A DNA stretch of 8,830 bases from Prevotellaceae bacterium. Its GTDB lineage: Bacteria; Bacteroidota; Bacteroidia; Bacteroidales; Bacteroidaceae. Made by a program: the position numbers and the translations under genes. Below, in pieces: positions 1 to 6,654 of this stretch. The notes below the pieces were generated by a model. It saw only the letters and a program-made list of their open reading frames with translations. It had not been told where the DNA came from and ran no database searches. How positions within the stretch are numbered: position 1 is the stretch's first letter; each line of letters opens with the position of its first letter. Where the stretch lies: the NCBI GenBank assembly GCA_905371275.1, contig CAJPLH010000074.1, positions 1-8,830 on the forward strand. The letters run 5' to 3'.

Positions 1-90
1 AACGACACGTCGTTTTGTGAAAAACAAGCCGTCGTTTTATGAAAAACAAGCCGTCATTTTGTGAAAAACGACACGTCGTTTTATGAAGAG
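1..90. repeat. 22-bp tandem repeat, four units, cut by the window's left edge
   Basis: Four head-to-tail units of 22 bp start at 3, 25, 47 and 69. Each has the core GTCGTTTT (GTCATTTT in unit 3), then RTG, then an A-rich tail. Two subtypes appear in the order A-B-B-A: units 1 and 4 begin CGACAC, units 2 and 3 begin CAAGCC. The A type forms an inverted repeat, AACGAC-AC-GTCGTT, which the B type has lost. The two A residues at 1-2 fit the tail of another unit, so the array probably extends left of the window. The period is not a multiple of three, so it is not coding. There are no unique spacers, so it is not a CRISPR. Its function is unknown. Confidence 0.9.
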
Positions 91-322
91 GAAGATGTTT
101 CTGTTTTTCATTGTTTCATCATTATAAGTCTAAAAGGCATAATCCACGGTTGTTCTATTTATCTTTATAGGAGGAAATTAGTTATGCTTTTTAATTGCAA
201 GTTTGAGATGGCAAAATAGAGCCTTATTAAATATGGTTGTAATGATTTTGCACATATTCTTTGGTTTTGTGCAGGAAAGATGTTTCCTTTGTCGGTGAAA
301 TCAAACAATTGAACGGAAGTAT
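91..322 (+). other. AT-rich leader region before the outer membrane protein gene
   Basis: This stretch between the 22-bp repeats and the OmpP1/FadL start holds a mini-ORF with a strong ribosome binding site (184-219) and two small hairpins. The first is TGCACA/TGTGCA (249-254 and 268-273). The second is GGAAA/TTTCC (274-278 and 283-287). I found no exact TAnnTTTG promoter element. Near matches at 243-250 and 255-263 lack a well placed upstream TTG. The promoter presumably lies here, but I cannot place it. Confidence 0.5.
169..219 (+). other. Possible leader mini-ORF with a strong Shine-Dalgarno
   Basis: AGGAGG at 169-174 sits 9 nt before ATG at 184. The frame reads M-L-F-N-C-K-F-E-M-A-K and stops at TAG 217-219. 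Bacteroidota genes rarely use such a perfect Shine-Dalgarno, and none of the other genes here has one. The same frame stays open after the TAG until TGA at 310-312. That could be chance, or the remnant of a small gene. Translation is not demonstrated. It could be a leader peptide for the downstream gene or simply a purine-rich stretch. Confidence 0.3.
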
Positions 323-1840
323 ATGAAAAAAATCGTGATGTCTGTAGCCCTTTTGGGTGCAGCTTTGACCGCTACTGCGGGTGGTTATCTCACCAACACC
401 AATCAAAATGTAGCTTTCTTGCGCAACCCAGCACAGGACGCAGCGATTAACCTCAATGGTGTTTACTCCAATCCTGCTGGTGTGTCCTTTTTGAAGGAAG
501 GTTTTCACCTAGGTCTTAATTTGCAGTCTGCTTACCAAACTCGCGAAGTCACCTCAAAATTCGCGCCTTTTGCTTATGGTGCCAACAACAATGGCGACAC
601 CAAACTCTTCAAAGGTACTGCATCGGCTCCCATCATCCCCTCTGTGCAAGCTGCATGGGTGAAAAATCGTTGGGCATTCCAATTCAACTTCGCCCTCGTT
701 GGTGGAGGTGGTAAAGCTGAGTTCGAACAAGGCATGGGCTCTTTTGAGAGTCAAGTGGCTTTGCTCGGAATGGTAGGTCCAAAATTAGAAGCTGTTCGTC
801 CTGGTTTGGGCTTCAACAAATATAAGGTTGATGCTTATATGCATGGCAAGCAGTATGTTTTCGGAACTACGCTTGGTGCAAGTTTCCGTGTCAACGACAA
901 TTTCTCCGTCTATGGCGGTCTTCGCGGAGTATATGCTACAGCGCACTATTACGGATATTTGAAGAACATTCAAGTCAATGCAGGTAATGGCGCAAACTTT
1001 ATGCTTGCGTCTGACTATTTTGATTTTGGTGCAAAGGGGTTGCAAAAAGCCGCTGCTGGTAATCCTGCTTTGGCTCCTCAAGTTCGTCAAATGAAAGTAC
1101 TTTCTGCTGCAACACAAGATGTGACCCTCAATGCAGACCAACACGATTTCGGTTTTGCTCCAATCGTGGGTGCGCATTTCCGCAGCAAATACATCGATGT
1201 TGCTGCAAAATATGAGTTCCGCACTGCCATCGCTTTCAAGAACGAATCAGCAAATAGTGAAAGCGCAAACAATCTTTCTGCGCTCGCAGCCTATCGTGAT
1301 GGCGCAGAAGTGCGCAGTGACATCCCTGCGTTGCTCACATTCGGTGTGCAAGTGCGTCCAGTGGAAGGTCTTCGTCTGAACTTGGGTTATCACCACTATT
1401 TCGACAAGCAGGCTAAGTCGGGCTTGAAAGGTGCATACCGCAACGAATTGCTCAATGCAGGCACGAAGGAATATCTCTTCGGTGCTGAATACGATTTGAA
1501 CAAGTCGTGGGAAGTAAGTGCTGGTGTGCAACGCACGGAATATCCTAACACTGATGCCTACATGAACGACCTCTCGTTTACCACCAACTCTACAAGCTTG
1601 GGTCTTGGAGTGGGCTACCGTGTGAACGATATGGTCAAGGTGAATGCAGGATATTTCCACACTTTCTACGATACTTATCACAAGCAATCAGCCAACTACA
1701 ACAATGCTGCCAACATCATTGGTGCAGCACAAGGTGCAGAGGCTGCAAAAGCATTGGTGCAGCATGGTGCTGTCAAAGGTTCCGATGATTTCACCCGTAC
1801 CAACAAAGTGTTTGGTGTTGGTGTGGAACTTACCTTCTAA
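323..1840 (+). CDS. OmpP1/FadL/TodX-family outer membrane transport protein
   Basis: This is a 505-residue secreted outer membrane beta-barrel. Residues 1-19 form a Sec signal peptide: a KK start, a hydrophobic core, and an A-T-A site with cleavage likely before GGYL. No lipobox is present. The mature N-terminus (GGYLTNTNQNVAFLRNPA, then NGVYSNPAGVSFL) matches the N-terminal plug/hatch region of the FadL family as seen in Bacteroidota, including the NPAG motif. The rest alternates polar and aromatic residues as expected for barrel strands and ends VGVELTF, a C-terminal aromatic typical of Bam-assembled proteins. FadL relatives import hydrophobic compounds such as long-chain fatty acids. The substrate here is unknown, and Bacteroidota copies are sometimes labelled hemin receptor without good support. 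The gene has its own leader and is followed by terminators, so it is probably monocistronic. The ATG at 323 is chosen because it gives the signal peptide. Confidence 0.88.
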   Translation: MKKIVMSVALLGAALTATAGGYLTNTNQNVAFLRNPAQDAAINLNGVYSNPAGVSFLKEGFHLGLNLQSAYQTREVTSKFAPFAYGANNNGDTKLFKGTASAPIIPSVQAAWVKNRWAFQFNFALVGGGGKAEFEQGMGSFESQVALLGMVGPKLEAVRPGLGFNKYKVDAYMHGKQYVFGTTLGASFRVNDNFSVYGGLRGVYATAHYYGYLKNIQVNAGNGANFMLASDYFDFGAKGLQKAAAGNPALAPQVRQMKVLSAATQDVTLNADQHDFGFAPIVGAHFRSKYIDVAAKYEFRTAIAFKNESANSESANNLSALAAYRDGAEVRSDIPALLTFGVQVRPVEGLRLNLGYHHYFDKQAKSGLKGAYRNELLNAGTKEYLFGAEYDLNKSWEVSAGVQRTEYPNTDAYMNDLSFTTNSTSLGLGVGYRVNDMVKVNAGYFHTFYDTYHKQSANYNNAANIIGAAQGAEAAKALVQHGAVKGSDDFTRTNKVFGVGVELTF

Positions 1841-1866
1841 GGCTCTCTTATGCTACATATGAGATT

Positions 1867-1895
1867 GACTAAGCGTGAAAACGCAAGTCTTATTT
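1867..1895 (+). terminator. Weak hairpin just after the OmpP1/FadL gene
   Basis: GACT (1867-1870) pairs with AGTC (1886-1889), and GCGT (1873-1876) pairs with ACGC (1881-1884), around a GAAA tetraloop. A small A-rich internal loop separates the two helices. TTATTT follows at 1890-1895. It lies 26 bp after the stop codon. It could be a weak first terminator or an RNA 3'-end stabiliser. Confidence 0.4.
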
Positions 1896-1959
1896 CCTAT
1901 GAAGCAAGCTTATAACTGTTACTAGACTCTCTTTTTAATAGGTTTTCTATATCTCGTTT

Positions 1960-1996
1960 CCCTCATGCGTCGTGAGACGCGTGAGGGTTTTGTTGT
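1960..1996 (+). terminator. Strong Rho-independent terminator of the OmpP1/FadL gene
   Basis: CCCTCATGCGTC (1960-1971) pairs over all 12 positions, with one G-U, with GACGCGTGAGGG (1976-1987). The loop is GTGA, of the GNRA type. TTTTGTTGT follows. This is a textbook intrinsic terminator. It separates the outer membrane protein gene from ffh. Confidence 0.9.
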
Positions 1997-2154
1997 CAAA
2001 TAAAATCTGTTCAACGGCTAATGATCGATAGGGTTAAATGGATATTGCAACGAATAGGTCATAATTGTCTGTAAATCCTCGTATTTAGCACTGCTTCCTC
2101 GTAGAGTAGAGCAAACAAACGGGCTTAACTCGTCACGTTGTCAAAAACTTTTCG
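1997..2154 (+). other. Intergenic DNA before ffh, no gene seen
   Basis: The gap between the OmpP1/FadL stop and ffh is 384 bp. Apart from the two hairpins and the ffh -7 element, I see no ORF with coding character, no tRNA or other recognisable RNA gene, and no repeat. It may contain upstream regulatory sites for ffh. Confidence 0.5.
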
Positions 2155-2162
2155 TATATTTG
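2138..2162 (+). promoter_or_regulatory. Probable ffh promoter (-7 element TATATTTG)
   Basis: TATATTTG at 2155-2162 matches the Bacteroidota -7 consensus TAnnTTTG exactly. The nearest upstream TTG is at 2138-2140, only 14 bp away against the usual 19-21 bp, so the -33 element is weak or absent. Transcription would start near 2168, leaving an AT-rich 5' UTR of about 55 nt without a Shine-Dalgarno. Confidence 0.6.
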
Positions 2163-2224
2163 CAGAGCATTATTTGTGCAACTACGTATTATATATTATA
2201 GATACATCCTAAGACGCAACATAT

Positions 2225-3571
2225 ATGTTTGATAATCTCAGCGAAAGACTCGAACGTTCCTTCAAAATACTCAAAGGTGAGGGTAAAATCACCGAAATCA
2301 ATGTAGCCGAAACACTTAAAGATGTGCGCCGCGCTCTGCTCGATGCCGACGTAAACTATAAGGTTGCTAAGACTTTTACCGACACCGTGAAGCAAAAAGC
2401 TCTCGGACAAAACGTGCTGACGGCTGTGAAGCCTTCACAACTGATGGTGAAGATTGTGCACGATGAGTTGGCCACACTGATGGGAGGTGAAAGCACCGAT
2501 TTGAAGTTGGAGCATCGTCCCAGTGTGATACTTATGGCAGGTTTGAATGGTGCCGGTAAGACTACACTCTCGGGTAAACTCGCGCTCTTCTTAAAGACAA
2601 AGAAGAATCGTCGTCCTTTGTTGGCGGCCTGCGACACCTATCGTCCGGCTGCTATCGAACAATTGCGCGTGCTTGCGGAGCAGATTGACGTGCCCATCTA
2701 TCTCAATTTAGAGGAGAAAGATCCGGTGAAAATCGCGCTCGCAGCTATTCAAGAAGCAAAAGCTAAGAGCTATGACACTGTGATTGTCGATACCGCTGGT
2801 CGTTTGGCTATTGATGAGGCGTTGATGAACGAGATTGCAGCGGTGAAAGAAGCCACTAATCCAGACGAAACGCTCTTTGTGGTCGATGCCATGACCGGAC
2901 AAGATGCAGTGAACACCGCCAAAGAATTCAACAGTCGTTTGGACTTTGATGGTGTGGTGCTCACCAAACTTGATGGTGACACTCGCGGCGGTGCAGCCCT
3001 TTCCATCCGTTCGGTAGTAGACAAACCCATTAAGTTTGTCGGTACTGGCGAGAAGATGGAAGCGCTCGATGTTTTCCATCCTTCGCGAATGGCAGACCGC
3101 ATCCTCGGAATGGGTGACATCGTTTCCCTCGTGGAGCGTGCACAAGAGCAATATGACGAAGAAGAAGCGCGCAAACTTCAGAGAAAAATCCAAAAGAATC
3201 AGTTTGATTTCAATGACTTCCTCGCGCAATTGCAGCAAATCAAGAAGATGGGTAACATCAAAGATTTGGCAGCAATGATTCCCGGTGTGGGAAAAGCCAT
3301 TAAAGATGTTGAAGTGGACGACCGCGCTATCCTAGGAGTAGAAGCTATCATCCTGTCAATGACTCCCTACGAGCGTCAGCATCCCGAAGTGCTCAATGGT
3401 AGTCGCAAAGAGCGCATTGCCAAGGGATCGGGCAAAACAGTGCAAGATGTCAATCGCCTGATCAAACAATTTGACCAGACTCGCAAGATGATGAAGATGG
3501 TCAGTGGCGGAGGATTGCGCCAAATGATGGGCCGTATGCCTAAAGGGCTACCCGGAATGCCAAAACTCTAA
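2225..3571 (+). CDS. ffh: Signal recognition particle protein Ffh
   Basis: This is the GTPase of the signal recognition particle. It binds signal sequences as they leave the ribosome, binds SRP RNA, and docks with the receptor FtsY at the inner membrane. At 448 residues it has the family's usual length. The N domain covers about 1-95. In the G domain, G1 is GLNGAGKTT (106-114), G2 DTYRPAA (137-143), G3 DTAGR (189-193), G4 TKLDG (247-251) and G5 GTGEK (273-277). The M domain covers about 320-448, with the SRP RNA-binding GSRKERIAKGSG (392-403) and a Met-rich C-terminus (KMMKM, QMMGRM). The M domain makes this Ffh and not FtsY, yet G1 has N108 and A110 where Ffh normally has Q and S. The gene has its own -7 element and a strong hairpin after the stop. 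The start is preceded by CAACAT, with no Shine-Dalgarno, as is common in this phylum. Confidence 0.98.
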   Translation: MFDNLSERLERSFKILKGEGKITEINVAETLKDVRRALLDADVNYKVAKTFTDTVKQKALGQNVLTAVKPSQLMVKIVHDELATLMGGESTDLKLEHRPSVILMAGLNGAGKTTLSGKLALFLKTKKNRRPLLAACDTYRPAAIEQLRVLAEQIDVPIYLNLEEKDPVKIALAAIQEAKAKSYDTVIVDTAGRLAIDEALMNEIAAVKEATNPDETLFVVDAMTGQDAVNTAKEFNSRLDFDGVVLTKLDGDTRGGAALSIRSVVDKPIKFVGTGEKMEALDVFHPSRMADRILGMGDIVSLVERAQEQYDEEEARKLQRKIQKNQFDFNDFLAQLQQIKKMGNIKDLAAMIPGVGKAIKDVEVDDRAILGVEAIILSMTPYERQHPEVLNGSRKERIAKGSGKTVQDVNRLIKQFDQTRKMMKMVSGGGLRQMMGRMPKGLPGMPKL

Positions 3572-3584
3572 GGTAAACCTATAA

Positions 3585-3640
3585 GGGGCTAGGGAAGCAA
3601 CCTCCACTTTGGCGGTAATTTCCTAGCCCATTTTCTTTCT
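3585..3640 (+). terminator. Two-tier hairpin terminator after ffh
   Basis: GGGCTAGG (3586-3593) pairs perfectly with CCTAGCCC (3622-3629), and AA/TT pairs lie inside it. The loop contains a second short helix, ACCTCC with GGCGGT, with one mismatch. ATTTTCTTTCTTTTC follows. It begins 14 bp after the ffh stop and ends just before folD, so it probably limits read-through into folD. Confidence 0.82.
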
Positions 3641-3663
3641 TTTCATAGCATTATCCCATAAAA

Positions 3664-4557
3664 ATGTCAGCCACAATCATAGATGGTAAAGCCATTGCCG
3701 CAGAAATCAAGACCGAAATAGCCGCGGAGGTGCAACAGATGCGCGATAAAGGGCATCGCGCACCGCATCTTGCTGCTATTCTTGTGGGACACGATGGCGG
3801 AAGCGAAACTTATGTGAAGAATAAAGTGCTCGCTTGCGAAGCTTGTGGATTTGATTCTACACTCATCCGCTACGAAGACTCTGTCACGGAACTCGAATTG
3901 TTGGAACGTATTCGTTTGATGAACGAAGATGAAGCGATAGACGGTTTTATTGTGCAACTCCCCCTGCCGCGACACATCAACGAGCAACGGATTATTGAAG
4001 CCATCGATCCGCGCAAAGATGTAGATGGTTTCCATCCCATCAATGTGGGAAAAATGCTCATCGGTTTGCCAGCTTTTGTGAGTGCAACACCTTTGGGGAT
4101 TCTCACCCTCCTCAGTCGTTACGGTATTCCTACAAGTGGCAAAAAATGTGTGGTTATGGGGCGCAGTAACATCGTGGGAAAACCAATGGTGCAACTGATG
4201 TTGCAGAAAGAAGGTGCTGATTGCACCGTCACTTGTGTGCATTCTCACACAGAGAATATAGCAGAAGAATGTCGCACAGCTGATATTCTCATTGCAGCTC
4301 TCGGACAACCCGAATTTGTCAAAGCCGATATGGTGAAACCAGGAGCTGTGGTTATCGATGTGGGTACAACTCGAGTGCTAGATCCCTCGCGTGCGAGTGG
4401 CTATCGTCTGTCGGGTGATGTAGATTTCTCAGCCGTTTCTCAAGTAGCTTCAGCCATAACGCCCGTGCCAGGTGGGGTAGGGCCGATGACTATCTGTATG
4501 TTGATGAAGAACACTTTGGAAGCCGCGAAGCAAAGGCGCAATAACCCAATAGAATAA
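3664..4557 (+). CDS. folD: Methylenetetrahydrofolate dehydrogenase / methenyltetrahydrofolate cyclohydrolase FolD
   Basis: This bifunctional cytosolic enzyme oxidises 5,10-methylene-THF with NAD(P)+ and hydrolyses the product to 10-formyl-THF, feeding purine and formyl-Met synthesis. At 297 residues it is close to the family length. The active-site residues fall at the same numbers as in E. coli FolD: Y50 and K54 (in SETYVKNK), Q98 (in VQLPLP) and D121 (in DVDGFHP). The cofactor-binding motif GRSNIVGKP is at 166-174, and the signature TPVPGGVGPMT is at 266-276. The ATG at 3664 aligns with the family start (IIDGKAIA). It lies 92 bp after ffh, beyond a terminator hairpin, with no obvious TAnnTTTG element in between. 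It may be fed by read-through from ffh or by an unrecognised promoter. A strong hairpin closes the transcript. Confidence 0.98.
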   Translation: MSATIIDGKAIAAEIKTEIAAEVQQMRDKGHRAPHLAAILVGHDGGSETYVKNKVLACEACGFDSTLIRYEDSVTELELLERIRLMNEDEAIDGFIVQLPLPRHINEQRIIEAIDPRKDVDGFHPINVGKMLIGLPAFVSATPLGILTLLSRYGIPTSGKKCVVMGRSNIVGKPMVQLMLQKEGADCTVTCVHSHTENIAEECRTADILIAALGQPEFVKADMVKPGAVVIDVGTTRVLDPSRASGYRLSGDVDFSAVSQVASAITPVPGGVGPMTICMLMKNTLEAAKQRRNNPIE

Positions 4558-4585
4558 GCCGAAGACGGCGTGTAGATGCTAATGA

Positions 4586-4635
4586 AAATCCGCTCTTGTC
4601 CTAATTATAAGTAGGAGAGGAGCGGATATTTTATG
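4586..4635 (+). terminator. Terminator hairpin after folD
   Basis: ATCCGCTC (4588-4595) pairs with GAGCGGAT (4620-4627), and TCCTA (4599-4603) pairs with TAGGA (4612-4616). A partly paired 3x3 internal segment joins them, and the loop is 8 nt. ATTTTAT follows. It separates folD from the glycosyltransferase, which has its own promoter. Confidence 0.8.
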
Positions 4636-4653
4636 GTCAACTTTGCATTTCTC

Positions 4654-4684
4654 TTGGCTTAATCCTTAGTTTTTTGTACATTTG
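4654..4684 (+). promoter_or_regulatory. Promoter of the glycosyltransferase gene
   Basis: TACATTTG at 4677-4684 is an exact TAnnTTTG -7 element, and TTG at 4654-4656 lies 20 bp upstream. This is the usual Bacteroidota primary sigma factor arrangement. The predicted transcription start, near 4691, leaves a 5' UTR of only about 15 nt before ATG 4706, with no Shine-Dalgarno. Confidence 0.75.
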
Positions 4685-4705
4685 CACAAATAAGCATCCC
4701 GAAAA

Positions 4706-5722
4706 ATGAAGTATTCCGTCATTGTTCCCGTCTACAATCGTCCCAACGAGTGCGAAGAACTCTTGGAAAGTCTTACACACCAAACTGAAAAAGACTTTGA
4801 AGTCATCATCGTTGAGGATGGAAGCAGCGTGCCTTGTCGAGAAGTTGTTGAGCAATATGCCGACAAACTTGATGTGCATTACTACGCTAAGCCCAATAGT
4901 GGGCCGGGACAGACCCGAAACTACGGAGTGGAGCGTGCCAATGGCGAATATGTCCTCATTCTCGACAGTGATGTCGTGTTGCCCGAAGGCTATTTTGCAG
5001 CGATTGATGCAGAACTCGCTGCGCATCCTTGTGATGCTTTTGGAGGTCCTGACCGCGCACACGAATCATTTACAACGACACAAAAAGCAATTAACTACGC
5101 TATGACCTCCTTCTTCACCACAGGAGGCATTAGAGGAGGTAAAGCCAAGTTGGATAAATTCTATCCACGCTCCTTTAATATGGGAGTTCGTCGTGAAGTT
5201 TATGGTGCGCTCCACGGTTTTTCTGCGATGAGATTTGGAGAAGATATTGATTTTTCCACGCGCATATTTAAGGGCGGTTATCGTTGTCGCTTATTTCCCG
5301 AAGCGTGGGTGTATCACAAACGTCGCACCGACCTGAAGAAGTTTTTCAAGCAAGTGCACAACAGTGGCATTGCGCGCATTCATCTGTCGCATCGTCATCC
5401 CGGAACGCACAAATTAGTGCATCTTCTACCAGCTGTTTTCACCTTGGGAGTAGCCTTTCTCCTCATCCTTGCGTTGCTCTTTCTGTGTTTAGGATGCAAA
5501 GTTGCGGCAATGGCAAGCATCAGTCCTTTGGTGCTCTTCGTCTTTCTCATCAGTGCAGATGCCACTCGTCAATCTCGTTCTTTTTCTGTGGGAATCACAG
5601 CTGTAGCCGCAGCCTTTGTACAGCTTTTAGGCTACGGCACGGGCTATCTCTTGGCGTGGTGGCGTTGCAATGTGCGAGGTGAAGGCGAATTTGAAGCCTT
5701 TTCTCAAACATTCTATCAATAG
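4706..5722 (+). CDS. Family 2 glycosyltransferase with C-terminal membrane segments
   Basis: The N-terminal two thirds is a GT-A fold family 2 glycosyltransferase, which moves a sugar from a nucleotide-sugar donor with inversion. The start is the family signature YSVIVPVYNRP (3-13), followed by VEDGSS (36-41) and the metal-binding DSD (87-89) in LILDSDV. The likely catalytic acidic pair is in GED (178-180). From about residue 239 there are hydrophobic stretches at roughly 239-263, 272-286 and 296-318, so the C-terminus probably anchors the enzyme in the inner membrane with the catalytic domain in the cytosol. A short basic, polar tail follows. Acceptor and product are unknown; envelope polysaccharide or glycolipid synthesis is plausible from the architecture alone. 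No polysaccharide cluster surrounds it. It has its own promoter, and there is no T-rich terminator before radC. Confidence 0.9.
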   Translation: MKYSVIVPVYNRPNECEELLESLTHQTEKDFEVIIVEDGSSVPCREVVEQYADKLDVHYYAKPNSGPGQTRNYGVERANGEYVLILDSDVVLPEGYFAAIDAELAAHPCDAFGGPDRAHESFTTTQKAINYAMTSFFTTGGIRGGKAKLDKFYPRSFNMGVRREVYGALHGFSAMRFGEDIDFSTRIFKGGYRCRLFPEAWVYHKRRTDLKKFFKQVHNSGIARIHLSHRHPGTHKLVHLLPAVFTLGVAFLLILALLFLCLGCKVAAMASISPLVLFVFLISADATRQSRSFSVGITAVAAAFVQLLGYGTGYLLAWWRCNVRGEGEFEAFSQTFYQ

Positions 5723-5735
5723 AATCACCCAGCAC

Positions 5736-5791
5736 TTGCACTGAAAATCTGATAATCGTCACAATGTCGCAGCAGGGAAATTTCAGTGCAA
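5736..5791. repeat. Perfect 11-bp inverted repeat with 34-bp spacer before radC
   Basis: TTGCACTGAAA (5736-5746) and TTTCAGTGCAA (5781-5791) are exact reverse complements, separated by 34 bp. It lies between the glycosyltransferase stop and the likely radC start. It lacks a T-tract, so it is not a standard terminator. It could be an RNA stem in the radC leader, an mRNA 3'-end stabiliser or a paired protein-binding site. Confidence 0.75.
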
Positions 5792-5839
5792 CATATAGCG
5801 CACCGATATACCTCTCGCTCCCCTCCAATCATTCTCACT

Positions 5840-6559
5840 ATGAAACTCCTTGAACCGTCAGCACCAGTGCTGCATCCGCAAAAAAAGTCCATCACCGAGT
5901 TGGACATCAACGACCGCCCTCGCGAGAAATTTATGGCAACCGGCGGAAGTTCCCTCAGTGCTGCGGAACTATTGGCGATTCTAGTGGGAAGCGGTAATGA
6001 AAAGGAGAACGCAGTGACGTTGATGCAACGCATCCTTAGCGACTGCAACGGACAACTCACCACACTCGGCAAACGAAGCATCGAAGAACTCTGTGCTTAT
6101 CACGGCATCGGACCAGCTAAAGCTGTTACCATTTTAGCCGCTTGCGAGTTGGGAGCGCGCAGAAGTGCCGAAGGACTGCAGACTGAGCAGTTTGATTGTT
6201 CTGGTAAACTCTATCGTTTCTTCTACGAGAAACTACACGATCTCCCCATTGAAGAAGCCCACGTGCTACTGCTCAATAAAAACCTCCGATTTATTCGCAG
6301 TGTGATGGTGGCGCGTGGAGGAATTGACGGCACTATGATAGACATTCGCGTGGTGTTGCGTGAAGCCTTGGTGAGCAACGCGGTACACATCGCCCTTTGT
6401 CACAATCATCCTTCAGGAAATCCAACACCATCGGGAGCTGATGATGGCATCACCCAGCAACTCAAACGCGCTTGTCGAGAAGTTGATCTCGTGTTGATAG
6501 ACCACATCATCGTTGCCGACACGCAGTATTATAGTTATGCCGACCATAATCGGTTGTGA
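5840..6559 (+). CDS. radC: RadC-family JAB/MPN domain protein
   Basis: This is a 239-residue RadC-family protein. Near the start is the family motif INDRPREKF (23-31), then SLSAAELLAILVGSG. A helix-hairpin-helix element follows (AYHGIGPAKAVTILAACELG, about 86-105). The C-terminal JAB/MPN metalloprotease-like domain has the zinc-binding motif: H188 and H190 in HNHPSGNPTPSG and D201 after S198. The family was named for a radiation phenotype later traced to another gene, and its true activity is not settled. An ATG at 5786 would add 18 residues (MQHIAHRYTS...) unlike the family and would start inside the inverted repeat. The ATG at 5840 gives a normal length and is preferred. The protein is complete and the key residues are intact. 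Confidence 0.95.
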   Translation: MKLLEPSAPVLHPQKKSITELDINDRPREKFMATGGSSLSAAELLAILVGSGNEKENAVTLMQRILSDCNGQLTTLGKRSIEELCAYHGIGPAKAVTILAACELGARRSAEGLQTEQFDCSGKLYRFFYEKLHDLPIEEAHVLLLNKNLRFIRSVMVARGGIDGTMIDIRVVLREALVSNAVHIALCHNHPSGNPTPSGADDGITQQLKRACREVDLVLIDHIIVADTQYYSYADHNRL

Positions 6560-6630
6560 GAAATCCAATGATTTCCCAGCTGAGCTTCATAACTCCGAAA
6601 CAATTTCACTGTGTTTCTGGATATTTCTCT
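6560..6630 (+). terminator. Possible weak terminator after radC
   Basis: Two hairpins follow the radC stop. The first is GAAATC-CAAT-GATTTC (6560-6575). The second pairs TCC-GAAACA (6594-6602) with TGTTTC-t-GGA (6612-6621), with one bulged T, and is followed by TATTTCTCTT. The stems are AT-rich, so termination is probably partial. The gene after it starts 24 bp later. Confidence 0.42.
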
Positions 6631-6654
6631 TAAAATCAACGCAATAAACAAAAT

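Noticed and set aside
1..90. CRISPR array at the left edge
   Set aside because: The 22-bp units are directly adjacent with no unique spacers, and no cas genes are present.
243..263. Promoter -7 element for the OmpP1/FadL gene (TGATTTTG or TATTCTTTG)
   Set aside because: The first has a G at the second position, the second has three bases in place of two in the spacer, and neither has a TTG about 20 bp upstream.
785..1177. Minus-strand open frame of 130 codons within the OmpP1/FadL gene
   Set aside because: It lies wholly opposite a clear beta-barrel gene. Its translation, rich in Cys, Ile and Thr, shows no domain. It is a shadow frame, like the other opposite-strand frames over ffh, folD and comF.
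1997..2154. tRNA or small RNA gene before ffh
   Set aside because: I found no cloverleaf arms, no T-loop consensus and no internal terminator in this stretch.
2225..3571. Assignment as FtsY because of the NGAGKTT P-loop
   Set aside because: A C-terminal Met-rich M domain with the SRP RNA-binding motif, the DTYRPAA motif and the N-terminus MFDNLSERLE are those of Ffh.
5786..5839. Longer radC start at 5786
   Set aside because: It adds 18 residues unlike the RadC family and begins inside the 11-bp inverted repeat. The ATG at 5840 gives the expected length.
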